Positions 7,756 through 16,739 of a stretch of 64,000 nt of DNA are shown here, one piece after another (the stretch's first letter is position 1; each line of letters begins with the position of its first letter). The translations under genes were made by a program, and so were the position numbers. This DNA is from an uncultured Planctomycetaceae bacterium (GTDB taxonomy: Bacteria > Planctomycetota > Planctomycetia > Planctomycetales > Planctomycetaceae), in the NCBI GenBank assembly GCA_943787265.1, contig CALSLT010000017.1:310001-374000 (forward strand), read 5' to 3'. The notes under the pieces are model-generated. The model searched no databases, was not told the DNA's origin, and saw nothing but the letters and a program-made list of their open reading frames with translations.

Positions 7756-9052
7756 ATGGCGGAAGTTCAAGCGTTTCAGGCATGGCGATACGACGTTGGT
7801 CAGGTCGGCGATCTCTCGGACGTGGTGGCTCCGCCGTACGACGTGATCGACGAAACCTTTCAGGATAACCCTCTACAAGGCCCATCCGTGTAACTGCGTG
7901 AGGGTGGACCTGAACCGTGCCGAACCTGAAGACGCTGGCGTCGAGGATCGGTACGAGCGAGCCGCCAAATACATGAAGCAGTGGCAGCAGGACGGCGTGC
8001 TGATTCGCGAGCACGAAGATTCGCTATACGTCTACCATCAGGAATTCGAGTGGGAAGGCACGAAGTACGTTCGCAAAGGATTCCTCGGTCGGTTGAAGCT
8101 GGAAGAGTTCGGCAAGGGCAACGTGTTTCCGCACGAGCAGACAATGCCCGGCCCCAAGAAGGATCGCCTTGCTTTGATGCACGCCTGCCAGGCGAACCTG
8201 TCGGCGATCTTCGGCCTTTATCCTGATCGAGGAAAACGAAGCGCAGGCCCGTTCTCGAAGATGCCGCGATTTCACTGACACCGCTCGTCGCGACGGATCA
8301 TCTGGGAGTCGTGCATCGCATGTGGCCGGTTTCTGATCCAGCCGCGATCGCGAAAGTTCAGGAGATTCTTGCCGACAAGCCGATCTTCATCGCCGACGGT
8401 CACCATCGCTACGAAACATCCTGCAAACTACAAGAACGAACTGGCCGAAGCCGGGCAGCTCAACGAGACCTCACCGGCCAACCACACGCTGATGATGTTC
8501 TGCGGGATGGAAGACCCCGGCCTGGCGATTCTGCCGACTCACCGTCTGGTTTCAGGCTTCCCCAAACTCAGCACGGACGACATCAAAGCAGCACTCGGCG
8601 ATCACTTCAGCATCGAAGAAGTCGACACGGCGGACGCTGCCTGGGAAGTGATGGAAGCCGACGGCGGCCAGGAAGTCTTCGGCATCGGCACACCTGCCGA
8701 TGGCAAGTGGCTGCTGCTCCGAGCCACTGACACCAGCCCGATGAACGAACTGGCTCCCGAGCAAAGCGACGTCTGGCGAGGCCTCGGCGTCAGCATCCTG
8801 CACCGGCAGATCGTCGATCACCTGCTGAAAGGCAAGCACCCGGAAGCCGATCCGAAATTCAAATTCGTGCACCTGATGAACGAAGTCCACACCGGCATGA
8901 ACGAGAAAACCTGCCAGATCGCCATCCTTGTCATGCCCGCCCAGATCGAGCACGTTCAGGCCATCTCTGAAGAGCTGGAGCGAATGCCACCCAAGAGCAC
9001 ATTCTTCTACCCGAAACTGCTCTCAGGCTTGGTCTTCAACCCGCTTAGTTAA
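7756..9052 (+). pseudogene. DUF1015 family protein, frameshifted
   Basis: Cytoplasmic family of about 400-430 residues, common in planctomycetes; often listed as HTH-like or kinase-associated, function unknown. Pieces in order: AEVQAFQAWRYDVGQVGDLSDVVAPPYDVI (7756 frame); CNCVRVDLNRAEP, YVYHQEFEWEG, GRLKLEEFGKGNVFPHEQTMPGPKKDRL (7898 frame); LADKPIFIADGHHRYET (8311 frame); then NHTLMMFCGMEDPGLAILPTHR to LLSGLVFNPLS, ending at 9052. The breaks near 7870, 8225 and 8420 lie between well-conserved blocks. The last 600 bases are intact. Probably one functional gene spoiled by read errors. Confidence 0.85.
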
Positions 9053-9090
9053 GTCAGTTGTGAGACTGAATACCGTTCCCCGACCGAATT

Positions 9091-9125
9091 CCGCGCCGCC
9101 CCGGTTGCTCGCAACCGGGGCGGCG
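9091..9125. terminator. GC-rich hairpin after the DUF1015 gene
   Basis: GCGCCGCCCCGGTTG and CAACCGGGGCGGCGC form a perfect 15-bp stem around a short CTCG loop. There is no T run, so it is either an intrinsic terminator of weak type or a repeat. A second small hairpin (ACGGGTTGC/GCAACCCGT, 9180-9199) follows. Confidence 0.6.
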
Positions 9126-9249
9126 CAGCCGCAAGAAATCTTGATCATCAGATGAAATTGACTCTTGTCGCTTCGAGACACGGGTTGCAAGCAACCCGTG
9201 CCACCCGCGGGATCAAACTTTACCGAGTGCCACTGCAAAGGATACGTAA

Positions 9250-9471
9250 ATGGGCTTGATTGTCGGGACCGATCTGTATGGTCGCGTCAAGAAGGTTGAA
9301 GGAATTTCGGTTGTCACAACATTTGGGATGCTGCAATTTCTGCCCCTTTATCCAATTTCAGTCGTACTACCTGATCGGGACAGGACCGACCAAGTCCGAG
9401 GGGGTCCCGTTAATTCTGAGTTCCGAGTCCGTTGTATTTGACGGAATTCCTCTCGCACGAGTTGATCGTTA
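9250..9471 (+). pseudogene. Small planctomycete protein, frameshifted
   Basis: ATG at 9250 gives MGLIVGTDLYGRVKKVEGIS and VVTTFGMLQFLPLYP; a +1 change near 9350 then continues as SYYLIGTGPTKSEGVPLILSS to a stop at 9471, giving about 73 residues. Both halves look like one small beta-rich domain with a hydrophobic centre. I recall similar short proteins in planctomycetes but cannot name the family. It lies 83 bases from the left end of the IS630 element. Confidence 0.5.
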
Positions 9472-9561
9472 GTCCGTGGTCACCGCGTATTTACGCATGA
9501 TTTTCGCGGTTGTTTTTCTATTCAGTTTTCTTGGGTCGTTTGGTTTGGTTCTAGTGCTTCG

Positions 9562-10114
9562 TCATACTTTGATTTGCGGGTAGAGGGATTTGAGCTTGGT
9601 GCGTGCGTTGTCGATTGTGAATTGCCAATCGACACCTCGCTGCCTGTCGTTGCTGGCAGCGGACCAGGCATTCGTTTCTGTTCGAAGTTCGTCGATATCT
9701 ACGATGCGGCGATCCTTCAGGCACTGACGCGTCATGGAGCTGAGTTCGTTCTCTGAGCCCTGTTCATGATTAAGGGGCAGCCAACTGCCGTGCTTTGGAG
9801 TGAAGCGAAAATCCAGGCGACGGACGAGCTCGCGAGCTTTGTCGGCGGGAAAGGCTTCGTAGAAAGCTCCCATGGTGTGCGTATTCAGATTGTCGCAGAC
9901 CAGAATCACTTTTTGTGCATTCGCGTATCGCGTGCGGAGAAGTTCTTCCATCTCAACAGCCCAATCGACCTTGGTGCGTTGCTTGCGAACATGCACCGTG
10001 CGCCAGCCGGAAAGTGGTTCGGTGAGCATGAAAATGCTGGCGGTTGCGTTCGTATTCGTAGTCAACACGGCGTGGATGCTGTCTACTGGCAGCGATCGGG
10101 ACGCGAGTTTCCTA
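9562..10114 (-). pseudogene. IS630 transposase, C-terminal part
   Basis: DDE-type transposase fragment. It shows the middle Asp block LVCDNLNTH with the following AFYEAFPADKAR and a late TPKHGSWLPLNHEQGSENELS block, where the family normally has a Trp-Leu-Asn and catalytic Glu. The longest open piece ends at 9562 and starts near 10068; the upstream part (RVPIAA, then PRRVDYEYERN) is readable only in other frames, so there are extra indels beside the IS5 insertion at 10113. Together with the piece at 11049-11682 it formed one gene of about 370 residues. Inactive. Confidence 0.85.
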
Positions 10115-11048
10115 AGAGGCTGACAAAGAACTGGATCTGGGTTGTTTGATTATGCGGTGTTGTTGAGGATTCTGAAGCAGATGGCAGCGAGTGCCAGGTT
10201 GTTCCAGGCGTCGATGATTGTGGCGTGTCTGTCGTAGCGGATTCTCATTCGTCTCAAACCTTTGATCCAACTGATGGTTCGCTCGACCACCCATCGCTTT
10301 CGTCCAAGCTGGCTGCCGTGAGGTTCTTTGCGGCGACGGATGAGTGGTGTGATGCCGAGAATTCTCAGGATGTCGCGTGTTCCTTCACTATCGTAGCCGG
10401 CGTCGGCATAGAGAGTTGCTGGATGCACACGAGGGCGACCGGGCTTTCCGCCAATCGTCGGAAACAACACAACCGTCGACAGTATCTGGCAGTGATCGCT
10501 GACGTTGGCAGCGGCCGACTGCATCACCAGAGGAGTCCCCTTCGCATCGACAAGAACCGTGTATTTTGTGCCTGGTTTACGGCGATCAACAGGGCTGGGA
10601 CCGCTGCGGTCGCCGCCGCCGAAGGCTCGGACCTGGACCGAATCGATCATGACCGTTTCCAATTGAAGTTCGTCTTTCCGCTGCAGTTCACGGAGAATCA
10701 AACGATGAACTTTCTGCCAGACGTTCGCTTCCTGCCACAACTTCAGTCGCGTCCGAGCGGTCTCGCCCGAGCACCCCATCTCGCACGGTACATCTTTCCA
10801 ACGGCAGCCCACAGTCAACACAAACCAGATCACCTTGACCACCGTCGCGTGATCAATCGGCTTGCGACCGCCTTGAACTCCCGGTGGTGCTTGCGGTGGC
10901 AAAAATGAAACCACATAGTTCAAAAACGCATCCGGCAATTGTGCATCCATGATTCACTCCATTGATGATCGGGGTTGAATACGATCATCAGGCGCAAATC
11001 TCATGCCGTTTGTCGGATGCTTCTCAAGTCAGTTCTTTGTCAGCCTCT
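10115..11048 (-). mobile_element. IS5-family element nested in the IS630 transposase
   Basis: Perfect 19-bp terminal inverted repeats: AGAGGCTGACAAAGAACTG at 10115-10133 and its complement at 11030-11048. TA flanks both ends (10113-10114, 11049-11050), consistent with a short target duplication. The element is 934 bp with one open transposase gene on the minus strand. It looks intact and so is younger than the IS630 copy it split. Confidence 0.9.
10150..10950 (-). CDS. IS5-family transposase, 266 aa
   Basis: Single-frame DDE transposase that cuts and rejoins the ends of its own element. It has an N-terminal DUF4096-like domain (GGRKPIDHATVVKVIWFVLTVGCRWKDVP), then the catalytic blocks: VMIDSVQVRAF (first Asp), TLYADAGYDS (second Asp) and RKRWVVERTISWIKGLRRMRIRYDR (Glu with the family Y-(2)-R-(3)-E-like region). 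Length and order are normal and there is no break, so it may be active. The IS5 family is certain; a subgroup such as IS427 is only likely, judged by the TA flanks. Confidence 0.92.
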   Translation of the reverse strand: MDAQLPDAFLNYVVSFLPPQAPPGVQGGRKPIDHATVVKVIWFVLTVGCRWKDVPCEMGCSGETARTRLKLWQEANVWQKVHRLILRELQRKDELQLETVMIDSVQVRAFGGGDRSGPSPVDRRKPGTKYTVLVDAKGTPLVMQSAAANVSDHCQILSTVVLFPTIGGKPGRPRVHPATLYADAGYDSEGTRDILRILGITPLIRRRKEPHGSQLGRKRWVVERTISWIKGLRRMRIRYDRHATIIDAWNNLALAAICFRILNNTA

Positions 11049-11682
11049 TAAGCAATTGCACCGGTTGCTCGTCCATACAGAGCACTGGAAAGTCTGCATC
11101 GTAAGGCAGGGCGTACGTGTCCAGCACGTTTTCCATACAAGCAACGAACTCGCTGTTCGCTTCCGGTGGAATGACCCAGTACTGAATTTTCCGTCGCGTC
11201 ATGCCGTTTTTTTCAGCGTCTGGCGAACGGTCTCGTGACTCACCGATTCGACGATGCTCAGTTCCACGACTTTCTCGGCGAGCAAACGCAGAGTCCAGTT
11301 GGCAAAACCTTTGGGCGGGTTTACCCAGACGCAGAGCAATCACTTTCGCTTCCTGCTCACCATCAAAGAGCTTCTCGTGTGGCGGCGTTTCGCGTGGCTT
11401 TCCATTCAAAGCAATTTCGAAACCTTCCGTCACCAGCCGCTGCCGAATGTTCTCTACCGTATTAATTCGACAACCAAAGGCCTCCGCGATTCTGCGGTCC
11501 GTCCAGCACGGACCATCAGCATCGGCTTTCAAGAGCACTTGTGCCCGCCGCACTTTCTGCGATGACCCGCTCAACTTCTTCACCACGCTCAGAAGCGTTT
11601 CCCGTTCGTTATCTGCCAAACGAACCACATATTTCTTCTGCATAGCAACCCTCCATGGTTGCCAGACTTGTCTCAAAATCAA
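11049..11682 (-). pseudogene. IS630 transposase, N-terminal part
   Basis: Holds the helix-turn-helix region of an IS630 transposase (KVRRAQVLLKADADGPCWTDRRIAEAFGCRINTVENIRQRLV) and the first catalytic block FPVLCMDEQPVQLL, where it is cut by the IS5 element. The last residues of the open frame (KRLTKN) come from the IS5 end. Start about 11652 (MQKKYVVRL), preceded by a GGAGGGTTGCT site on the minus strand. Part of the same dead gene as 9562-10114. Confidence 0.88.
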
Positions 11683-11721
11683 CAGTACCGGGGAACCCCA
11701 ATTCCAAAGATTGACGAAGCA

Positions 11722-13761
11722 CTAGAATCGAGGTAAGAATTTCGTTGGGTCGAGAGTGCGGCCGGCGACTTTCGGGATCATGTCCTGGATGACGGACTGA
11801 CGCAGGTTGAGCTGTTCGAAGATGTCTCCGTACTTACCGCGGAACATGCCGACCAGACCGTTTTGCTTTTCGTTGACCTGGGCGTCCAGCTTCGCGATGA
11901 GTGCGTCTTTCTGAGCAGAGATTTCCTGACCGAAGCCTTGTTTGACTCCGTTGGAAATAGTCTCACCGAGATTCGTTTTTAGTTTGAGCTTTGGCTTCTT
12001 GATCGTGCCGGACAGCTCGACGGTTGCGTCAATTCGATCGATGTTCTTCATCGAGGCGGCGATCAGACGGCCAAGTGTTTCGTCGTCGGACTTGGTTTTC
12101 GGAATCATCAGAACCGGCTCTTGGATCAGCACCACCGTACCGGTCAGTTCATCGCCGACGGTTTCGATATGAACATTCCAGCGAGTGTTGCCGGCTCGAA
12201 CTTCCACAACGAGTGAGTCGTCGTCACCGAGTTTGCTGGTTGTTGCTTCGTCGAGAATGTAGGCAACGTCCAGAATGTTCGCAGGAATGTCCTGGGTTCG
12301 GTCGAGTTCGGCTTTCATCTGAACGTCGGCTTCGCCTTTGCCGTTCATGCGAACGACAGTTGGTTTTCCGTAGAGCTGCGGGTCGGAACTGACGTCGACG
12401 ATCGTGCCCTGAACTGCCATTTTGTCGCCACCGATTTCGCCCTGGCCGGTGACTTCAATCAGTCGGGCGAGGTAGTCGGGCAGCGGTTCATCCAATGGGA
12501 AGAAAATGTCGTCACCACGTTGGCGTTCTGGTTTCGGAGTGTCGGAAAACTTGCTGGCTTGTTTACTGCCCCAATCCAGCCACGCCAGGGTCTTACGAAT
12601 TCGATGATGCACTGTCGGGCCGAGCAGAAACTCGGACAGTTTGTCGCCGTCGAGAACGAGTTCTTCGACCTTGCGTTTGATCTCGGCCTGGTCCCGTTTG
12701 CGGGCTTCGTCGAGGTCGCCCAGGTCGCCTTCTGCTTTCTTCGGCAAGACTTTCAGATCGTCTCGGATCGTGCTGACTTCTTTCAGCAGTCGTGAGCTGT
12801 CGTTGGCAATCCTGCGGTACGCCTCGACTCGTTGCAGTGGGTCCATCCGTTTGGACTGGTCGACCAGTTGCTTCAGTTGTCGTCCGGCTGTGTCGACGTT
12901 CTTGATGCGAGCTTCCAGTCCGTCGAAGTCAGTTTTCCATTCGACTTCCAGTTGCTGTGCGAGTCGGACTGACTCCAGATTTCGCGGGTCGTATTCCAAC
13001 TTCGCTCGATCAAAAATGTCGTTGGCCCATTCCTTGCCGTACTTTTCGAGTTGGTCTCCGAAGCCCGGGCCTTCTGATTCTTCCGGCGGCGGCGAGTCCG
13101 GGAGCAGGCCGTCGTCATCTCGCGGCGTGTTCCAGGTCAGGCCGTTGACGACTGCTTTGTCCAGGACGTACGAGCCGTGCATCAGGGCGAGCCCGTCGAT
13201 GTCACCGTTCATCGATTCGAATTCGAGGATGTTCGTACCTGGCTTGTTGCGGTTGGCAGCGGCGACATTGGTGATTGAGATTTTCGGCGGAAAGAACGAT
13301 GTCTCCAGCGTGGCGATTTCGACCTTGGCCTGAACAGTCTGCTGTCCGGCGGTGATTGCCGAGTAACGAAGAATAGGATCGAAGGCGAAAGTGAAGAACG
13401 CCCAGACGGAAGCGACGACGATGCCTCGTGTCAGGATGTAACTCCAACGAGGCCCCAATCCGGGTTGTATCTTTTGCTTCTTCTTTTTCTTGCCATCTTC
13501 TGGTGAGTCGGCATCGTCGACGACCTCTGGTTCTTGTGCGCCGGCATGATCGTTAGTGGCAGGGGCATCGGCTTTGTTATCGACGACTTCTTCGACAACA
13601 GAATTCACAGCTGCGGTTGCGAGCGTGCTGGCTGGCTTCGCCATAATGTCAGCGACACTCGGCGTTTCCGCAGTGGCTCCGGCGAGAGAATCGGCAATCT
13701 CACCCACGCCGTTGATCAGCATGTCGTGCGCCGGGTCAGTTTGCGGTGGCTGCTTAGGCAT
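11722..13761 (-). CDS. TIGR03545-family envelope protein, 679 aa
   Basis: Large protein with an acidic N-terminal region (about 100 residues), a Lys-rich stretch, one membrane segment (about residues 105-130, YILTRGIVVASVWAFFTFAF), then a long periplasmic domain with a coiled-coil middle and AsmA/DUF748-like beta regions (FFPPKISITNVAAANRNKPG). It is the partner of the next gene upstream (TIGR03546); the two families are normally adjacent. Role unknown, probably envelope lipid or membrane maintenance by analogy with AsmA-like proteins. I start at ATG 13761 with AGGA upstream, not the TTG at 13779. The stop TAG (11722-11724) is formed by the IS630 target TA plus the first G of the element. Confidence 0.82.
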   Translation of the reverse strand: MPKQPPQTDPAHDMLINGVGEIADSLAGATAETPSVADIMAKPASTLATAAVNSVVEEVVDNKADAPATNDHAGAQEPEVVDDADSPEDGKKKKKQKIQPGLGPRWSYILTRGIVVASVWAFFTFAFDPILRYSAITAGQQTVQAKVEIATLETSFFPPKISITNVAAANRNKPGTNILEFESMNGDIDGLALMHGSYVLDKAVVNGLTWNTPRDDDGLLPDSPPPEESEGPGFGDQLEKYGKEWANDIFDRAKLEYDPRNLESVRLAQQLEVEWKTDFDGLEARIKNVDTAGRQLKQLVDQSKRMDPLQRVEAYRRIANDSSRLLKEVSTIRDDLKVLPKKAEGDLGDLDEARKRDQAEIKRKVEELVLDGDKLSEFLLGPTVHHRIRKTLAWLDWGSKQASKFSDTPKPERQRGDDIFFPLDEPLPDYLARLIEVTGQGEIGGDKMAVQGTIVDVSSDPQLYGKPTVVRMNGKGEADVQMKAELDRTQDIPANILDVAYILDEATTSKLGDDDSLVVEVRAGNTRWNVHIETVGDELTGTVVLIQEPVLMIPKTKSDDETLGRLIAASMKNIDRIDATVELSGTIKKPKLKLKTNLGETISNGVKQGFGQEISAQKDALIAKLDAQVNEKQNGLVGMFRGKYGDIFEQLNLRQSVIQDMIPKVAGRTLDPTKFLPRF

Positions 13762-13807
13762 GGATTGTCCTTTCCGCAAAGTGCGGCGTCGCTTCAGGGG
13801 GCCGCGA

Positions 13808-14308
13808 TCAGTTCAGCCGTGATGAGAGTTCGGTTCCGTGCAGCAGTTGCACCAGCTTGAATTTCTGTAGCCGCTCGGACCAGTTCGGTGTGTACTTCGT
13901 GAAGACTGGCTTCGCGATCAGAAAGATTGGGACGAGCAACGCCATGCCGAGCACAAAGCTGCCCAGTACGATTGTGTTGTTGAACTTCGTCCACGGAGCC
14001 ATCGGCTGGTTGTAGAGTTCGGTCCAGAACGGAACGAGCTGGTCAGTTGTCAGCAGAGCATTGCCGATGCGATGTGTGAACGGATCGAGCACGACTCCTG
14101 CCCACGAGAACGCGAACGCAGCCAGCATGCCCATGCCAAGATTCACTCGGATCGCGCTGAGGACGATCATCAACGAAATCGCGATCATGTTGCCCTTCGG
14201 CACGAGGCCGATGACGACTCCCAGTGCAAATCCCAAAGCCATTTGGCTGGGGGTGTTGTCGGTGACGAGCGCTTTGAAGAAGAAGCGGATCGGGCGAAGG
14301 AAGAACAT
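13808..14308 (-). CDS. TIGR03546-family membrane protein (DUF2062-like), 166 aa
   Basis: Small multi-span inner-membrane protein. It has the SQMALGFALGVVIGLVPKGN signature near residues 21-40, then hydrophobic stretches at about 40-80 (NMIAISLMIVLSAIRVNLGMG) and 110-135. The family is always short and sits beside TIGR03545, as here (46 bases before its partner's start). Likely one operon on the minus strand. Its function is unknown; the DUF2062 fold is found in proteins linked to lipid or sugar transfer across the membrane, so an envelope role is a reasonable inference. ATG at 14308 is the only sensible start. Confidence 0.85.
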   Translation of the reverse strand: MFFLRPIRFFFKALVTDNTPSQMALGFALGVVIGLVPKGNMIAISLMIVLSAIRVNLGMGMLAAFAFSWAGVVLDPFTHRIGNALLTTDQLVPFWTELYNQPMAPWTKFNNTIVLGSFVLGMALLVPIFLIAKPVFTKYTPNWSERLQKFKLVQLLHGTELSSRLN

Positions 14309-14337
14309 GTCGGTGCCTCAAAGGTCAGGCAGATGGG

Positions 14338-15252
14338 TCAGCGAATGACGGTGTTTGAAACCAGCGGCAATTCGACATTGGTCGATTCGACAACCAGCAG
14401 TCGATCGCCGAGGCCGTACTGCTGCGAAGCTTTGTTGTAGATTTGCAAAGCGTTCGGGAGACTGCCTCGAAGGTCGGCCGCTCGGCGAGCATCGGAAGGA
14501 TGGGTCGAGAGAAACTCCATCGGAGAATCGCCAGTCTTTGCGGCTGAGAAGCGTTCCCAGAATAGAGGTGCTTCGCTCGGGTCATAGCCGGCTTCGGCCA
14601 TCAGCTTGATGCCGATCAGGTCAGCTTCGGTTTCGTGCTTGCGGCTGTAAGGCAAAACGCCGCCGTATTTTGATACGACTCCGTAAGCTGCCAGTACCGT
14701 TTCCTGATGCTGGTCATAGCCGTCTTCGAGGAACCATTTACCGGCGAAGTCGACAGCCTTTCCGCCGAGGTTCTGGATCGTCTGGTTCTGCATTCGCTCT
14801 CCGCCGTGGCGGGCGAGTGCGTGGGCGATCTCATGAGACATCACGACTGCCAGTCCGGCTTCTGACTGACAGACCGGAATGATGCCTTCGTGAACGGCGA
14901 CCTTACCGCCGGGCAGGCAGAATGCGTTCTGCTGGTCCGAGGCGATGACTCTGAATTCCCAGTTGAAATCATCTCGGCCCGAAACTGCGGCGATGCGATT
15001 GCCGACTCGATTAACGATTTCAATGTACTGCTGATTCTTTGAAGGCTGTTCTTTGCTCAGGATCTGTTCGTAGGCCTCTTCGCCAAGTTTGATTTCCTGA
15101 GGCTCAGGCGAAGTGATCAATGCGAGCTTTCGGCGGCCGCTGATCGGAGTTGTCTGGCAGCCCCAGGCGATGAAGCAGGCACAAAGCAGCGAGCAGATTA
15201 CAGCGAGTTGATACGGGCGCGCTGACACGCCGGATCGATGGCGTAGAGTCAT
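14338..15252 (-). CDS. M48-family zinc metalloprotease lipoprotein, 304 aa
   Basis: Periplasmic or membrane-attached quality-control protease of the LoiP/BepA kind without the TPR part. The start ATG at 15252 has GAGG 8 bases upstream; a longer frame upstream is Pro/Arg-rich and not coding-like. There is a signal peptide with lipobox-like CLLCACFIAWGC (Cys about 31), then the peptidase domain with NAFCLPGGKVAVHEGII, the zinc motif HEIAHALARHGGERM, and the third ligand in YSRKHETEADLIGIKLMAEAGYDP. The C-terminal STHPSDARRAADL is also typical. It follows the secreted repeat protein gene and precedes the TIGR03546 gene on the same strand, fitting an envelope-related run. Confidence 0.92.
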   Translation of the reverse strand: MTLRHRSGVSARPYQLAVICSLLCACFIAWGCQTTPISGRRKLALITSPEPQEIKLGEEAYEQILSKEQPSKNQQYIEIVNRVGNRIAAVSGRDDFNWEFRVIASDQQNAFCLPGGKVAVHEGIIPVCQSEAGLAVVMSHEIAHALARHGGERMQNQTIQNLGGKAVDFAGKWFLEDGYDQHQETVLAAYGVVSKYGGVLPYSRKHETEADLIGIKLMAEAGYDPSEAPLFWERFSAAKTGDSPMEFLSTHPSDARRAADLRGSLPNALQIYNKASQQYGLGDRLLVVESTNVELPLVSNTVIR

Positions 15253-15450
15253 TGCTGAGACCTCGGTGGGTGAGTTGTGGATGGGAGTTTTGAGCGGCGA
15301 CTCCGGCAGGACGCGGAGTCGAAAGTGAGCGTGAAGTCGGCCGAATGGCCGCCGCGAGGGATGCGGTGAGAGTGGGGAAGTGTCTTTGAATTGTCGAAAA
15401 AGCGGCAAGATCAGTTCGAAGTGGTGATTTAGACGGCGGATTTGCTGAGA

Positions 15451-16401
15451 CTAGCGAACTCGCGTTCGCCAGACGCTGGCTGCTGACGGAGCCGGAACGA
15501 ACATTCCGGATGCGGCTGCCGTGCGTGGAGCGGGTGTTTTTCGCTGGGTAGATGGTTCAGGAGTTGCCGCCAGAACGGGCGTCCATTCTCCAGAGTTCGA
15601 AGCCTGAGGAATTTCCAGGAACGACGGATCAGGGACTGGTCCGGTCGCGGAAGATGCTGCTCCTGATGAACCGGTTGAGTTCAGAGGCTGAAGTTCTCGT
15701 CCAAGTTGAACCGGGCCGGAACGAGTCGTCATTGGCAATGCGACGGGGCCGCCGATGGTCACCGGATTCGATGTAACGGGGGCTCCGATGATCGGTCCCA
15801 ACACAACTGGTGAAGAACCAACGACTGCGCTTGAACCAGTGATTCCAGCATGATTGTGGGTGTGAGAAGTCCACGTGTTGCCCGTTCCGCAAGTGTTGCA
15901 GCCTGACCTGACGTGCCCGGTGACTCGTGGCACCATCGTCGTTCTCTGCTGATAGGTCACCTGCGGAATTCGTTGAGAAACCTGGTACGGCACCTGGTTG
16001 TAGACGGTCTGTTGCTGATATGTCGTGGCTGGGATCTGCTTCTGAACCATTCTCGGAACCCAGACTTTCTGCCAGCCGCCTTCATCAACGGTGACGGTCT
16101 GTTGAGTCGTCACCGGGACGGTCACGGTCTGAGCCTGCATTCGGTATTCAGTCCGCGTGACGTCTTTGTAGGTCACGACGGGGGTCGTCTGAACCTGCGG
16201 CTGCATCGTGAATTGCGGCTGAGGCGGAAGAGCTTGGCAGCGACAAGGATTGACCTGGCAACTTCGGCATGGATTATTGCACGCCCGACAGCCAAACAGT
16301 CCGTGATTGCAGAAGACTCCGGCCGAGAGCGAAACGGGAACAACCTGCGAAAGAGCCAGCAATACTGCCGACACCGCTCCGGTTTGCAGAAGACGTCGCA
16401 T
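15451..16401 (-). CDS. Secreted Cys- and TV-repeat planctomycete protein, 316 aa
   Basis: The start ATG at 16401 has a strong AAGGAG site. A signal peptide (LLQTGAVSAVLLALSQVVPVSLSAG) is followed by a Cys block (CNHGLFGCRACNNPCRSCQVNPCRC, 8 Cys) and a Thr/Val/Gln-rich tract of short repeats (TVTVPVTTQQTVTV, VPRMVQKQIPATTYQQQTVY, QVPYQVSQRIPQVTYQQ). These resemble the YTV-type repeats of planctomycete surface proteins. The rest is a low-complexity Ser/Pro/Gly tail. Likely exported and cross-linked in the cell envelope. No enzyme motif is visible. Confidence 0.75.
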   Translation of the reverse strand: MRRLLQTGAVSAVLLALSQVVPVSLSAGVFCNHGLFGCRACNNPCRSCQVNPCRCQALPPQPQFTMQPQVQTTPVVTYKDVTRTEYRMQAQTVTVPVTTQQTVTVDEGGWQKVWVPRMVQKQIPATTYQQQTVYNQVPYQVSQRIPQVTYQQRTTMVPRVTGHVRSGCNTCGTGNTWTSHTHNHAGITGSSAVVGSSPVVLGPIIGAPVTSNPVTIGGPVALPMTTRSGPVQLGRELQPLNSTGSSGAASSATGPVPDPSFLEIPQASNSGEWTPVLAATPEPSTQRKTPAPRTAAASGMFVPAPSAASVWRTRVR

Positions 16402-16739
16402 TTCAGAACTCCTTATTCCCATTCAGTTTACCGAGCAAATGTTTCGCCCGGTCCGGGACCACAATAAAACGAGGGACGCGCAGAACGCCCCGCGCACCAG
16501 CGGTCTAGTGGAATAATCGGCACAACCGGCAGACTCGCTTGAGTCAACCTGCCTTAACATTTCGGTTGTGCAGCAGAATCTGGCCATGGTTTCGTGGTGA
16601 TGGTCCAGGGCGTCGGTCGTCGGCTTGAGAGCGAAAGTGGTTACCGCATACGTTTCCGCAGTGGATCACCGAAGTCTTGCGACTCCGGCTACGACTCAAC
16701 ACGTGACCAACGAAGAATTGACCGTCGGAAAGAACTCGC

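Larger units (their letters stand above)
9554..11722 (-). mobile_element. IS630-family element, interrupted by an IS5-family element
   Basis: Terminal inverted repeats start GTGCTTCGTCA at 9554 and, as its complement, end TGACGAAGCAC at 11722; 16 of the first 18 positions agree. Both ends are flanked by TA (9552-9553 and 11723-11724), the known target duplication of IS630/Tc1-type elements. Without the 934-bp inner insertion and its TA the element is about 1.2 kb, the usual length. The right end touches the stop codon of the TIGR03545 gene. Confidence 0.88.

Noticed and set aside
10225-10908. 227-codon plus-strand frame opposite the IS5 transposase
   Set aside because: Complement of a certain DDE transposase.
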